A stretch of DNA of 33,292 nt from Oscillospiraceae bacterium. GTDB taxonomy: Bacteria; Bacillota; Clostridia; Oscillospirales; Oscillospiraceae. A model generated the notes under the pieces. That model saw nothing but the letters and a program-made list of their open reading frames with translations. It searched no databases and was not told the DNA's origin. The position numbers and the translations under genes are program-made. Position 1 is the stretch's first letter; the number at the start of each line of letters is the position of its first letter. Below, one piece after another: positions 1-9,303 of the stretch. The stretch is taken from the NCBI GenBank assembly GCA_015068235.1, contig SVKY01000025.1:1-33292 (forward strand), in the 5' to 3' direction.

Positions 1-127
1 TCGTTACGGTGACACCCTCGATTGTCTCGGGGATCTCAGCTGCTGTTACCGTTTCATCACAATCGATGACAGTGCCGGTAGCTCTTTCAATGTAGATATT
101 GCCGCCCTCAACGGGATATGTAATGAT
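1..127. repeat. Copy A of a 127-bp perfect direct repeat inside the LRR gene
   Basis: Bases 1-127 are identical to 1405-1531, and the first difference is at 128/1532. The offset is 1404 bp, exactly 468 codons, so both copies are read in the same frame. They encode the linker IYIERATGTVIDCDETVTAA and the start of the next LRR. The repeat may extend left of the window. Confidence 0.95.
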
Positions 128-3100
128 GGGTTCGGTGTAGTGAACGGTTGCAGCCAGCAGGAAATTATTGTCGGACACAATCGACACTTCTCCCCACTCA
201 ACCTCAGTTCCGCCGTAGTAGACGTCCTTAAGCTGCCATGTTCCGGCAAACGCACCGCTTTCAACCGTTTTCAGACTCTTGGGCAGCTTGATACTCAAAA
301 GCGAGGTGCAGCCTGCAAATGTGTAGGAAGTTATCGTTTCAACACCTTCGGACAGTTCGACATCCGTCAATGCTGAGCAGTTCGTAAATGCGTTCATGCC
401 GATGCTCGTTACATCGCCTTCCATCTTGACAGACGTTAGACCTGTACAGCCATAGAATGCAAAACCTCCAATACTTACAACTCCTTCGGGAACAGTATAT
501 TCGCCTTGATATCCGCCCGGCAAATACAGAAGTTCTGTCTTCGCCTTGTTGAACAGAACGCCGTCAACATCGCAGAAGTTTTTGTTATCCTCGCTGACGA
601 TGAATTCAGTCAGTACAGGGTTGCTGTTAAAAACATTAATGCCGATTGTCTCAAGTCCGCTTCCGATTTCAATCGTCTCGATAGCATCGCAGTTGATTAC
701 AACACAGTCGCCAAGCGTAGTAACACTGTCCGGGAAAACGATGCTCTTAAGGTTCTTATTATTCGAAAAAGCATGGCTTCCGATGGTTTTTACCCCTTCA
801 GGGATGATAATGCTTTCTAGCTTATCACATGAATTGAATGCGTTATGATCAATATCGGTAATTTGTTCCGGGATTTCATAAGAAACCAATGAATCACAAT
901 CATAGAACATATAGTTCGGTATCATCGTGATCTGATTGGAAAGCTTCACGCTCGTAAGACTTTTACAGCCGTAAAACTGTGCATCGCCAATGCTCGTTAC
1001 GCTGTCAGGAATCGTAATTTCAACAATTCCTGTCTGTGCAAGCGCCCACTGGTCAATTGTCGTTACTGTTTCGGGAATATTTATCTCGCTCAGAACGGGG
1101 CAAGCGTAGAATGCGTGGTCTCCGATGGTGGTGACTCCATTCGGAATCGTTACGCTTTCGAGCTTGTTCATTCTCGAGAATGCGTCCTTCTCGATCACCG
1201 TCATGCTTGCAGGCAGTTCGAGACTTGTCAAACTGTGGCAGCAGTTAAATGCAAAGCTTCCAATGCTCTCGACCGCATCGGGAATGTCGATCTCGGTCAA
1301 AGCAGAGCAGTAATAGAAACCATACGGTGCGATGCTTGTTACAGTTTCGGGAATCGTCACACTTGCAAGGCTCTTGCAGTAATAGAATGCCTTTTCGCCA
1401 ATGCTCGTTACGGTGACACCCTCGATTGTCTCGGGGATCTCAGCTGCTGTTACCGTTTCATCACAATCGATGACAGTGCCGGTAGCTCTTTCAATGTAGA
1501 TATTGCCGCCCTCAACGGGATATGTAATGATCGGCGTTATATTATAGGAGATGTTTGCATTGAGAAGCGGAGCATTGTTACTTTCAATCGTAATCGACGC
1601 CCAATCTTCTTCACCTCCGGCATAGTAAACATTCGTAAGCTGCGCACAACGATTAAACGCATAGGTTCCAACGCTCTTCACGGTAGACGGCATGGTAACC
1701 GACTTCAGTGAAGTACAGCCTTCAAACGCATAGCGTGCGATTGTCTCAAGTCCTTCCGGAAGGATCAATTCTTCCAAAGCAACGCATTCATCAAATGCGT
1801 AATTGCCAATGGATTGCAACGTTGAAGGAAGCACAACACTCTTGAGTTTCGTGCAAGCATTGAACATATCAGAATCGATTTTAGTAATACCTTCGGGAAT
1901 AATAACGCTTTCCAAACCATCGCATTGCATAAAAGCCTTGTACGAGAGTGTCGTAACCGTGTTCGGAATGGTTACGGCAGTCAAACCTGCGCAGTATGCA
2001 AACGCAGCGGCATCAATGGTGATAACTCCGTCAGGAATCACATAAGAACCGGAGAAAGCGCCGGGGCAGCTGATCAAGGTCGTCTTATCCTTGGTATAAA
2101 GTACGCCATAGCTATCACTGCAGTAGTCAAGATTATCGGGATCCACCGTAAATGCAGTTATTGCCTTGCAAAAATTGAACGCATTGAACGCCAAACTCGT
2201 AACACTTGCCGGAATTGCAACGTTTTCAAGCGCAGTACTCTCAAAGGCGTGTGCACCAATGCTCATCAAACCTGCAGGAAGATCGACGGTCTTAAGCGAG
2301 TTGTCATTGTAGAAAGCACACTGTCCAATCGTTTTGATGTTGTCACCAAGGTTCAAAGCTTCCAACGCAGTACACCATTGGAAGGTATATTCGTCGATTA
2401 CCTCAACACCGGAACCGATTGTTACGCTTGTCAATGAGGCGCAATTTGTAAATGCACGAGTACCAAGTGTCGTAACAGTGTCGGGAATAACAACCTCAGC
2501 AAGCGCTGAATAAGAAAATGCGCCTGTGCCGATACTCGCAAGATCGCTGCCTAACTCGACATTTTCGAGTGCAGAGCAATTTGCGAACGCATAATCACCG
2601 ATCACAGTGAGGTCAGAGGGCATGGTGATTGCCGTCAATTTTGCATTGCTATCGAATGCGCGGTCCGCAATACTCTGCACACCGGCAGGAATTGTATATT
2701 CGCCGGCAAGCGAGGGCAGCGCATAGAGCAATTGCGTCATATCCTTGTTGTACAGGACACCGTAGTTGTCAACGCAGAAGCTCTGATTCTCCTCGGCAAT
2801 GATCATCTCCTCCAAGGCAATGCAGCCACCAAAGGCATCCGAGGCAATTTCTTCCACCGTAGAGGAAAGCATCACCTTTTTCAAAGAGCTGCAGCCGCCA
2901 AAAGCACTGTCGCAAACCGTGATGACCCCCTCCGGTATAACAAACTCGGTCAGGGCAACGCATGAAGCAAACAGATTCTTTTCAAGGCTGTTGATCGAAG
3001 CAAGGATCTCAGCGCTCACCAAAGAAGCGCAACCTGCAAATGCAGACTCACCAAGCAATGTAACGGTCTTTGGTACAACAACGCTTGTCAGACCCGTAGC

Positions 3101-3430
3101 CGCAAAAGCACTCGAGCCAATGCTCGTAACACTCGATGCGATGGATACATTCGTAAGACTCGCAATGCCGGCTAAGGCATTTGCAGCAATGCTCGTAACT
3201 CCTTCCTCAATTACAACGGACGTGATGGAGCTTCTGTACTGGTTCCAGGGGCCACCGGAGCCGATCTCACCGGAACCGGTGAAAGTCAATACGCCGGTAT
3301 CTGTGTCGATGCTCCATGTAATCGTGTCATAAGTACCTGACTGGACCGCTGCCCGTACCGTCAAAGACACCGGCAGAAGACCAAGGAGGATACAAACACA
3401 CAGAAGAAAAGACAATGCTCTTTTTTTCAT
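1..3430 (-). CDS. BspA-type leucine-rich repeat secreted protein (partial, C-terminus off the left edge)
   Basis: An uninterrupted minus-strand reading frame of 1143 codons starts at ATG 3430 and leaves the window without a stop. A GGGAGG Shine-Dalgarno lies 5 nt before the start. Residues 1-28 form a signal peptide (MKKRALSFLLCVCILLG...VRAA). After about 45 further residues (TGVLTFTGSGEI), dozens of LRR_5 units of about 23 residues follow, of the form AFxxCxxLxxVxIPxxVxxIG. Three non-repeat linkers of the type YGVLYxKDKTxLI interrupt the solenoid, near 505-600, 2064-2140 and 2714-2800. At least two further linkers (YYAGGEEDW, then SYNITPIITYPVEGGNIYIE) follow. This is the BspA/Treponema-pallidum-type LRR family, generally surface adhesion or binding proteins of gut and oral bacteria. 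No wall anchor is visible because the C-terminus is missing. The ligand cannot be predicted. The gene has its own promoter. Confidence 0.93.
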   Translation of the reverse strand, partial: MKKRALSFLLCVCILLGLLPVSLTVRAAVQSGTYDTITWSIDTDTGVLTFTGSGEIGSGGPWNQYRSSITSVVIEEGVTSIAANALAGIASLTNVSIASSVTSIGSSAFAATGLTSVVVPKTVTLLGESAFAGCASLVSAEILASINSLEKNLFASCVALTEFVIPEGVITVCDSAFGGCSSLKKVMLSSTVEEIASDAFGGCIALEEMIIAEENQSFCVDNYGVLYNKDMTQLLYALPSLAGEYTIPAGVQSIADRAFDSNAKLTAITMPSDLTVIGDYAFANCSALENVELGSDLASIGTGAFSYSALAEVVIPDTVTTLGTRAFTNCASLTSVTIGSGVEVIDEYTFQWCTALEALNLGDNIKTIGQCAFYNDNSLKTVDLPAGLMSIGAHAFESTALENVAIPASVTSLAFNAFNFCKAITAFTVDPDNLDYCSDSYGVLYTKDKTTLISCPGAFSGSYVIPDGVITIDAAAFAYCAGLTAVTIPNTVTTLSYKAFMQCDGLESVIIPEGITKIDSDMFNACTKLKSVVLPSTLQSIGNYAFDECVALEELILPEGLETIARYAFEGCTSLKSVTMPSTVKSVGTYAFNRCAQLTNVYYAGGEEDWASITIESNNAPLLNANISYNITPIITYPVEGGNIYIERATGTVIDCDETVTAAEIPETIEGVTVTSIGEKAFYYCKSLASVTIPETVTSIAPYGFYYCSALTEIDIPDAVESIGSFAFNCCHSLTSLELPASMTVIEKDAFSRMNKLESVTIPNGVTTIGDHAFYACPVLSEINIPETVTTIDQWALAQTGIVEITIPDSVTSIGDAQFYGCKSLTSVKLSNQITMIPNYMFYDCDSLVSYEIPEQITDIDHNAFNSCDKLESIIIPEGVKTIGSHAFSNNKNLKSIVFPDSVTTLGDCVVINCDAIETIEIGSGLETIGINVFNSNPVLTEFIVSEDNKNFCDVDGVLFNKAKTELLYLPGGYQGEYTVPEGVVSIGGFAFYGCTGLTSVKMEGDVTSIGMNAFTNCSALTDVELSEGVETITSYTFAGCTSLLSIKLPKSLKTVESGAFAGTWQLKDVYYGGTEVEWGEVSIVSDNNFLLAATVHYTEPIITYPVEGGNIYIERATGTVIDCDETVTAAEIPETIEGVTVT
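1405..1531. repeat. Copy B of the 127-bp perfect direct repeat inside the LRR gene
   Basis: Identical to 1-127, while the DNA to its right (1532 onward) diverges from 128 onward although both encode the same kind of protein linker. Complete identity including third codon positions suggests recent duplication or gene conversion rather than only protein-level conservation. Confidence 0.95.
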
Positions 3431-3462
3431 AACAACCTCCCAAAATTAAAAAGTATATTTGT

Positions 3463-3490
3463 ATTATAACATCAAAATAATTTTTGTCAA
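3463..3490 (-). promoter_or_regulatory. Sigma-A promoter of the LRR gene
   Basis: On the minus strand, TTGACA (3485-3490) and TATAAT (3463-3468) are separated by 16 bp. Both hexamers match consensus. It lies just past the rpsU terminator and about 30 bp upstream of the LRR start codon. Confidence 0.85.
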
Positions 3491-3494
3491 TCCA

Positions 3495-3533
3495 AAGTAA
3501 AATAATAACGGAGAGCTCCTAAGAACTCTCCGT
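3495..3533 (-). terminator. Intrinsic terminator of rpsU
   Basis: ACGGAGAG (3508-3515) pairs perfectly with CTCTCCGT (3526-3533) around a 10-nt loop. In the minus direction the stem is followed by TATTATTTTA. It separates rpsU from the LRR gene. Confidence 0.85.
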
Positions 3534-3572
3534 AATTAACAAAATTTGATTCCATGGAATCAAGAAGGGAAA

Positions 3573-3755
3573 TCAAAAACCTCTTCTCTTGTTCTTGCGA
3601 GCAGCTTCGGACTTCTGCTTCCGCTTGAGACTCGGGCTGACGTAATGCTCTCTCTTCTTAACTTCTGCGATAACGCCATCTCTCTGGCAGCTTCTCTTGA
3701 AACGCTTCAGTGCGCTCTCCAGAGACTCGTTCTCTTTGACACGGATTTCAGACAT
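3573..3755 (-). CDS. rpsU: 30S ribosomal protein bS21
   Basis: This 60-residue basic protein begins [19 protein letters not shown] and ends in a Lys/Arg-rich tail ([12 protein letters not shown]), the full length and layout of bS21. The protein binds the small subunit near the anti-Shine-Dalgarno helix and supports translation initiation. The start is set by a strong GGAGGGAGG site 6-8 nt upstream. The gene stands alone between its own consensus promoter and an intrinsic terminator, so it is a monocistronic unit downstream of leuS rather than part of that operon. Confidence 0.97.
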   Translation of the reverse strand: MSEIRVKENESLESALKRFKRSCQRDGVIAEVKKREHYVSPSLKRKQKSEAARKNKRRGF

Positions 3756-3804
3756 CTTTTTCCCTCCCTCCGATGCAACCGGTTAAATCCAGGATGCTTT
3801 CAGG

Positions 3805-3818
3805 GCCGTTCAAACGGC
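3805..3818 (-). other. rpsU: Short hairpin in the rpsU 5' leader
   Basis: GCCGT (3805-3809) and ACGGC (3814-3818) form a 5-bp stem with a 4-nt loop a few bases inside the predicted transcript start. It could stabilise the message or be a protein-binding site. No known r-protein leader motif is recognised. Confidence 0.4.
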
Positions 3819-3825
3819 ATGAATC

Positions 3826-3854
3826 ATTATAATTAATTCTTGCGGAAATGTCAA
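3826..3854 (-). promoter_or_regulatory. rpsU: Perfect-consensus sigma-A promoter of rpsU
   Basis: TTGACA (3849-3854), a 17-bp spacer and TATAAT (3826-3831) match consensus in both hexamers and in spacing, as expected for a highly expressed ribosomal protein gene. Confidence 0.92.
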
Positions 3855-3885
3855 GCATAATCCACAAAATTTTTCAATTTTTTTG

Positions 3886-3920
3886 CAAAAATCGTCCAAA
3901 TGCTCAGATCATTTCACGAT
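3886..3920 (-). terminator. Terminator hairpin overlapping the leuS stop codon
   Basis: On the minus strand ATCGT-GAAATG pairs with CATTTGG-ACGAT (two short helices with a small internal loop) and is followed by TTTTG. The left arm contains the last leuS codons and the TGA. It would end the long smc-to-leuS transcript. Confidence 0.6.
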
Positions 3921-6320
3921 CAGGTTGACAAGCTTATTCTTGACAACGATGGTCTTGACGATATTGCCGCCGTTTTTCTCTAAGAAGCGAGCAATTTTCT
4001 CGTCATTCTTTGCAAACTCAACCACACTGTCGTTATCTAAGTCCGCAGCGACATGGATCGTGCCACGGAGCTTGCCGTTGACCTGAACCGCCATGTCGAT
4101 CTCGCTATCCTTGCATTTTGCCTCGTCGTAGCTCGGCCACTGAGAAACGGAGCAAATGCCTTCAAAACCGTGCATTTCCCAAATCTCATCGCAGATATGG
4201 GGCGCAAACGGGCTCAAAAGCTGCAACATCGTTTTCAGCTCTGCAGCATTACAGCTGTTATCGCTCAAAGCAGTGCAAAGGGTCATCAGTGCGGCAAGCG
4301 CAGTATTGCCCTTGAGTGCATCGATATCGCCCGAGACCTTCTTAATGGTCTTATGCAGAATCGATTCATTCTTTGCAGAATATGCCGTTTCGTGATCCGT
4401 TACCGTCTCGGCAAGATTCCAAACCTTGTCCAGGAAGCGCTTGCAGCCCTTGACTGCATTGGAAGACCAGGAAGCAGCCTTCTCAAAATCACCGATGAAA
4501 ACGATGTAGGTACGCATTGTATCTGCGCCGTATTCCGCAATAACGTCAGACGGGTTAATGACATTGCCGCGGGATTTCGACATCTTAATGCCGCCTTCGC
4601 CCAAAATCATGCCATGGCTGGTGCGCTTTGCATAGGGCTCCTTGGTCGGAACCACGCCGATATCATAGAGGAACTTATGCCAGAAACGACTGTACAGAAG
4701 ATGCAGTGTGGTATGCTCCATGCCGCCGTTATACCAATCGACAGGACCCCAATACTCCATTGCCTCTTTCGAAGCCAATGCCTCATCGTTGTCGGGATCC
4801 ATGTAACGCAGGAAATACCATGAGGAGCCTGCCCACTGAGGCATGGTATCTGTTTCACGCTTTGCAGGACCGCCACAGCACGGGCAGGTCGTATTGACCC
4901 AATCTGTCATAGCAGCCAACGGCGAACGGCCGTCGTCTGTCGGCTCATAGCTCTCAACATCGGGTAGCAGCAACGGAAGCTCGCTCTCAGGCAGCGCCAC
5001 TGCGCCACACTTTTCACAATGTACGATAGGAATCGGCTCGCCCCAATAACGCTGACGGGAGAACACCCAGTCACGGAGCTTGAAATTGACCTTCGCCTCA
5101 CCGATTCCCTTTTCCGTTAAGAAAGTAATGATTGCCTTCTTTGCTTCTTCAACGCTCATGCCATCCAGGAAGCCGGAATTGACCATCACGCCGGTATCAC
5201 AATCGGTAAAAGCAGCATCTTCAACATTGCCGCCCTTGACGACCTCAATGATCTTGCAGCCAAACTTTTTGGCAAACGCCCAGTCACGGTCATCATGTCC
5301 GGGAACCGCCATAATCGCACCTGTGCCGTAGGTTGCCAAAACATAATCCGAAATAAAAATCGGGATCTCGGTGCCGTTGACAGGATTGATGCCGCAAACG
5401 CCCTTGAGCTGAACGCCGGTCTTATCCTTGGCAAGCTCGGTACGTTCAAAATCGGATTTCGCAGCTGCTTCTGCCTGATAAGCCTTGACCTCATCGGCAT
5501 TTTTAAGCCGATCCATCCACTTGGAAACCAGTGCATGCTCCGGAGAGAGCACCATGTAGGTTGCGCCGAAAAGTGTATCGGGACGAGTGGTAAATACAAC
5601 GATATCATCACCGAGCGTTGAGCCAAAACGCACCTGCGCACCGGTCGAACGGCCGATCCAGTTACGCTGCTGCAACTTCACACGTTCGACAAAGTCAACC
5701 TCATCGAGATCGTCCAGCAGCTTCTGCGCATACTCCGTGATCTTGAGCATCCACTGACTCTGCTCCTTTCGGATGACAGGACTACCGCAGCGCTCACAAG
5801 CATTGTCAACGACCTCTTCATTTGCCAAAACACACTTGCATGAGGTGCACCAGTTGACCGGCATTTGTGCCTTATACGCCAAGCCTTTCTTGAACAGCTG
5901 AAGGAAGATCCACTGCGTCCACTTAAAATACTTCGGATCCGTTGTGTTGATCTCACGTTCCCAATCGAAGCTGTAGCCCAGCTCCTGCAGCTGCGCACGG
6001 AAATTTGCAACATTGTCACGGGTGACGATCGCAGGATGGATATGATTCTTGATCGCATAGTTCTCCGTCGGCAAGCCAAAAGCATCATAGCCCATCGGGA
6101 AGAGAACATTCTGTCCCTGCATACGGTGCTTTCTTGCCACTGTGTCCATTGCAGTATAGGGTCTTGCATGACCGACATGCAGACCTACGCCTGACGGATA
6201 AGGAAACTCGATCAGTGCATAGAATTTTTCTTTTTCGGAGCCATTTTCGGACTTATAGAGCTTCTTTTCGTCCCAAATCCTGTGCCATTTTTTCTCAATC
6301 GCGGTAAAATCATATTTCAT
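3909..6320 (-). CDS. leuS: Leucyl-tRNA synthetase
   Basis: At 803 residues this is the normal length for bacterial LeuRS. It charges tRNA-Leu in the cytoplasm. The class I HIGH signature is HVGH at residues 48-51 ([16 protein letters not shown]) and the KMSKS loop is KMSKSRGNV at 579-587. The inserted editing domain lies between them ([19 protein letters not shown] and the [15 protein letters not shown] motif, where the editing-site Asp sits). Cys pairs CTSCKCV and CERCGSP in the first third, and CEKCGA and CPCCGG later, look like zinc-binding knuckles. The anticodon-binding region and small C-terminal domain follow KMSKS. The start is supported by GGAGAAGAGG upstream and lies 2 bp after the rsfS stop. 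Confidence 0.98.
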   Translation of the reverse strand: MKYDFTAIEKKWHRIWDEKKLYKSENGSEKEKFYALIEFPYPSGVGLHVGHARPYTAMDTVARKHRMQGQNVLFPMGYDAFGLPTENYAIKNHIHPAIVTRDNVANFRAQLQELGYSFDWEREINTTDPKYFKWTQWIFLQLFKKGLAYKAQMPVNWCTSCKCVLANEEVVDNACERCGSPVIRKEQSQWMLKITEYAQKLLDDLDEVDFVERVKLQQRNWIGRSTGAQVRFGSTLGDDIVVFTTRPDTLFGATYMVLSPEHALVSKWMDRLKNADEVKAYQAEAAAKSDFERTELAKDKTGVQLKGVCGINPVNGTEIPIFISDYVLATYGTGAIMAVPGHDDRDWAFAKKFGCKIIEVVKGGNVEDAAFTDCDTGVMVNSGFLDGMSVEEAKKAIITFLTEKGIGEAKVNFKLRDWVFSRQRYWGEPIPIVHCEKCGAVALPESELPLLLPDVESYEPTDDGRSPLAAMTDWVNTTCPCCGGPAKRETDTMPQWAGSSWYFLRYMDPDNDEALASKEAMEYWGPVDWYNGGMEHTTLHLLYSRFWHKFLYDIGVVPTKEPYAKRTSHGMILGEGGIKMSKSRGNVINPSDVIAEYGADTMRTYIVFIGDFEKAASWSSNAVKGCKRFLDKVWNLAETVTDHETAYSAKNESILHKTIKKVSGDIDALKGNTALAALMTLCTALSDNSCNAAELKTMLQLLSPFAPHICDEIWEMHGFEGICSVSQWPSYDEAKCKDSEIDMAVQVNGKLRGTIHVAADLDNDSVVEFAKNDEKIARFLEKNGGNIVKTIVVKNKLVNLIVK

Positions 6321-6322
6321 AA

Positions 6323-6685
6323 TTATGCCTCTTCTCCAAATGTAAGCTCAACAGGCTTCGCATCATTCCACAGACGTTCCAGATCATAAAACTCACGGGT
6401 CTCATTCGTGAACACATGCACGACCAGGCATCCAAAGTCCAGAAGTACCCATGTGCCGCCTCTGTGGCCCTCACGGTGCAGAAGCTTTTCACCCAATTCA
6501 TCAACGACCTTCGCCTCAACGCTGTCGCAAAGCGTCTTGACGTGCGTATTGGAAGTGCCGGTGCAGATCAGGAAATGATCGGCAATGCTTGTCACATCCG
6601 TGACCTCAAGCAGCTTGATGCTCAAGCCCTTGTGCATATCCAGTGTTTTTGCTGCCTCGATTGCAATTTCTTTCGGTGTATACAT
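6323..6685 (-). CDS. rsfS: Ribosome silencing factor (RsfS/Iojap/YbeB family)
   Basis: The product is about 120 residues with the Iojap-family core: [20 protein letters not shown], then [17 protein letters not shown], then [16 protein letters not shown] and the terminal [10 protein letters not shown]. RsfS binds uL14 on the 50S subunit and blocks subunit joining, lowering translation when nutrients are short. Two in-frame ATGs occur (6691 and 6685). I chose 6685 because AAGGAG is 8 nt from it but only 2 nt from the first. It sits between the LCP gene and leuS in the conserved nadD-yqeK-rsfS neighbourhood. Confidence 0.95.
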   Translation of the reverse strand: MYTPKEIAIEAAKTLDMHKGLSIKLLEVTDVTSIADHFLICTGTSNTHVKTLCDSVEAKVVDELGEKLLHREGHRGGTWVLLDFGCLVVHVFTNETREFYDLERLWNDAKPVELTFGEEA

Positions 6686-6697
6686 GTTCATCTCTCC

Positions 6698-8104
6698 TTA
6701 TTCATCTCCATCCGGCTCGATCGGTGCCGCCGGGTCAACCGGCTCCGCTGTCTCCTCGGATACTGTTGGTTCAGCCGTTTCAATAGGTTCCGGGTCTTCC
6801 GTCTCATTTGTCTCCTCAGGAAGTTCCTCCGTTAGCGCATCGGATTCCGACGGTGCTTCGGTTTCATCTTCTGATGACTCAGGAGCTTGCTCGGAAGGCT
6901 CCTGCTCATCAAGGCTCTCGCTCTCCTCGGTAGGCTCTGTCTCCTCGGTTTCCTCGGTAGCTTCGGTTTCATCGTTCGTGCCGGAATTATTCTGTGTCGG
7001 ATGGGGTCCGCCGAAGCCGAAGTCAGCCATCTCGCCTTCGCCGCTGTCCCCTTGCAGCTGTCTGAAATGGACATCATATTCGGTCAAATCGCTTCCTGTA
7101 GGATTGAAGTGACCATTCAAAATCTCGCATGCCTGTGCAGGATCGACCTGATAATACGCCTCATCACGGATCGTGATCTCGCCACCAGGCAATGCTCTGC
7201 TGAAGGATGCGGCAAAGCGTGCGTTCTTCAGCAAATCGGTCAAATAAGCAAGCTCCGTTGCCTCCAGATCGGTATCTGTCGCCTGACAGATGAGCTCGGC
7301 ATTTTCAAGGTTGTTCTCTTGATCCGCCAATAGTGTGTCCAAAATCTTCGCCAGGAAATCTCTTTGCACACGATACGGCTCTGTTTCCACGTCCGTGTAA
7401 TCCTCACGATAACGGAAAAGCGCAAAAGCCTTCTCGCCGCTCAAGTTCTGTTCTCCGGGCAGCAGATCATGGTACGTCGGTTCTTCGGGGATCTCAAAAT
7501 CGATCCCGCCTGTCCGCTGCAAAACCTCTGCAAGAGCTTCCCTGTCAAAGACAAGATAATTATCCAAGCGGAAGCCCAGCATGTTCTCCACCGATTCCTT
7601 CAGTGCCTCAATTCCTCTGCTCCCGTTTTCCGCATAGACACGATTGATCTTCGGGGTCGAATAATCGCCGGAGATATAGGTATCTCTCGGAATGCTCAGC
7701 ATGGAGGGCTGTCCCTTTTCCATGTCAACGCTGACGACAATCAGCGCATCGGTCTGCGCCGTTTCACTATCGGTTCCGACAAGCAAAATGTTTAAGATAT
7801 TGGAATCGTAAACGCTAACCGGTGCCGTCAGCTTCACATCGGGTGTATCATTTGAGGGTGTTTCCGTATTGTTGGTATTATTCGCCACATATTTGATGTC
7901 CTCGACGTGTGTTTCCAGGGTTTTTTCGCCGTCATTATCGCCAACACTTTTCGCAATCAGTGCAGCACAAGTTACTACTGCACAGAGGAACACGATCACA
8001 GACAGCATCAGTAATGTGCAGGCACGAGTCTTGGCACTGAGCCTGTTCTCAGCGATCTCTTCTTCAGGGACTTGTGAATTTCGTTTCTTTTCGTATAAGC
8101 TCAT
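6698..8104 (-). CDS. LytR-CpsA-Psr (LCP) family cell-wall glycopolymer transferase with long acidic tail
   Basis: The product has 468 residues. A short cytoplasmic N-terminus is followed by one membrane helix (about 27-53) and the extracytoplasmic LCP domain (about 100-260). Family hallmarks are visible: ILLVGTDSETAQTDALIVVSVD, the LSIPRDTYI motif with R140/D141, KINRVYA, and the Arg cluster FRYREDY...YRVQRDF. LCP enzymes transfer teichoic-acid-like or polysaccharide polymers from lipid carriers to peptidoglycan. A second smaller domain (about 265-350) may correspond to LytR_C. Residues from about 350 onward are a low-complexity Glu/Thr/Ser/Pro tail with hardly any basic residues, which is unusual in length. 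The start ATG overlaps the nadD-yqeK stop by 4 bp (ATGA), implying translational coupling. Confidence 0.93.
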   Translation of the reverse strand: MSLYEKKRNSQVPEEEIAENRLSAKTRACTLLMLSVIVFLCAVVTCAALIAKSVGDNDGEKTLETHVEDIKYVANNTNNTETPSNDTPDVKLTAPVSVYDSNILNILLVGTDSETAQTDALIVVSVDMEKGQPSMLSIPRDTYISGDYSTPKINRVYAENGSRGIEALKESVENMLGFRLDNYLVFDREALAEVLQRTGGIDFEIPEEPTYHDLLPGEQNLSGEKAFALFRYREDYTDVETEPYRVQRDFLAKILDTLLADQENNLENAELICQATDTDLEATELAYLTDLLKNARFAASFSRALPGGEITIRDEAYYQVDPAQACEILNGHFNPTGSDLTEYDVHFRQLQGDSGEGEMADFGFGGPHPTQNNSGTNDETEATEETEETEPTEESESLDEQEPSEQAPESSEDETEAPSESDALTEELPEETNETEDPEPIETAEPTVSEETAEPVDPAAPIEPDGDE

Positions 8105-9282
8105 AGCTTCGCCTCCAGGAAATGAAGTGCAGCAAGAGAATTCGGATCGATCTGCATATTACGCACGGTAAGCTGCTCGATAGACATTCTTAGTCCCATG
8201 AGCATCGCATCATCTAAGTTCATATACGCCAAACGGCGCATTTCATCGACTCCCGAAAAATCACGATTCGGCTCCATATAGTCCGCCAAATAAATAATTT
8301 TTTCCAGCAAGTTCATCTGCGCCTTACCGGTCGTATGGCAATAGATCGCATGGTAAACCGCATCAGATTCGCCAAAAACCTTCTTTGCGATCGTTGCACC
8401 GGTTTTAGCATGCAGGAGCTTCGGATTCTCTCGCTCAAACTGATTTAATATAATATCATATTTTTCACACAAATGCAACTGTTCTTCCGCATTTAACGCT
8501 TTTGTAATATCATGCAAAATTCCGGCGCGCTTTGCGTCGATCACATTCTCGCCGTAATATTTGGCCAACTCCCCGGCTGTTTGACTGCAGCCGATCACAT
8601 GGCGCACTCTTTTTGCCATATGAAGCGACAGGCTGACCTCAGACAAGCGCTCAAACGGCAATTCTTTCAAATTTTCTCCGACATAATACAGCTTGTTCGC
8701 AGTAATATAGTCCAACACCTGCGGTGACAAATATTCTTGAGCACAGCCAAACGCCAGCATCGCACGCACAGAGGTTGACGAATGCGGCAGATAATCATTC
8801 TCCACCGCTTCAATGCGTGCATTATATTTGTCCTTCAAACGCTGCGCACAATCCGCAAGCGCTTGTGTCGGTTCCGCATTTCGGTGCGCAACCGCAATCG
8901 TTGCAAGATTGGTGATCCGCTCGGGATGATACCATTTTTCAAACGAGAAAAACATATCCGTTCCCATTAATAAAAACAGCGCATCATTCGGATATCGTTC
9001 TTTCAGCTCCGTCAAAGTATCCGCCGTGTAGCTTGTCCCTTGACGGTTCAGCTCAATATCCAAGACCTCCGTATTCGGAAGCTTAGCAGCCGCAAGCCTT
9101 GTCAGCTCCAAACGGGTCTGTGCATCGGGGGAATTGGAGGAAAGCTGTTTATGCGGCGGGATCGAAGCAGGAATCAGCAGCACAAGATCCAGCGAGAGCT
9201 TCTTTTGAAACTCACGCACAGCCAGCATATGTCCCAAGTGCGGCGGATTAAAGCTTCCGCCAAAAATACCGATCCTTGCCAT
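8101..9282 (-). CDS. nadD: Fused nicotinate-nucleotide adenylyltransferase (NadD) and HD-domain Ap4A hydrolase (YqeK)
   Basis: A single 393-residue frame joins two enzymes usually encoded by adjacent genes. Residues 1-200 are NadD: GIFGGSFNPPHLGH with the HxGH motif at 15-18, PPHK at 42-45, LLMGTDMFFSFEKW, and the terminal motif SSTSVR at 168-173. NadD converts nicotinate mononucleotide plus ATP to deamido-NAD. Residues 205-393 are a YqeK-type HD domain: RVRHVIGCSQTAGELAKYYG (H228), the HD pair at 257-258 (AGILHDITKAL), YCHTTG and LADYMEPNR. YqeK hydrolyses Ap4A symmetrically to ADP. All metal-binding signatures appear intact in both halves. Ribosome binding site AGGGAGAG. It lies between yhbY and the LCP gene. 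Confidence 0.95.
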   Translation of the reverse strand: MARIGIFGGSFNPPHLGHMLAVREFQKKLSLDLVLLIPASIPPHKQLSSNSPDAQTRLELTRLAAAKLPNTEVLDIELNRQGTSYTADTLTELKERYPNDALFLLMGTDMFFSFEKWYHPERITNLATIAVAHRNAEPTQALADCAQRLKDKYNARIEAVENDYLPHSSTSVRAMLAFGCAQEYLSPQVLDYITANKLYYVGENLKELPFERLSEVSLSLHMAKRVRHVIGCSQTAGELAKYYGENVIDAKRAGILHDITKALNAEEQLHLCEKYDIILNQFERENPKLLHAKTGATIAKKVFGESDAVYHAIYCHTTGKAQMNLLEKIIYLADYMEPNRDFSGVDEMRRLAYMNLDDAMLMGLRMSIEQLTVRNMQIDPNSLAALHFLEAKL

Positions 9283-9303
9283 ATCTTTCTCTCCCTGTTG
9301 TCT

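Noticed and set aside
500..3300. Regular periodicity resembling a CRISPR or DNA repeat array
   Set aside because: The period (about 69 bp) is the LRR codon repeat. Units differ in sequence and there are no identical repeats with unique spacers.
140..3332. Many plus-strand open frames across the LRR gene
   Set aside because: They are antisense to a continuous repeat-protein frame, have no ribosome binding sites and no family content.
4607..6178. Alternative-frame ORFs inside leuS
   Set aside because: They overlap the strongly supported LeuRS frame and show no recognisable protein content.
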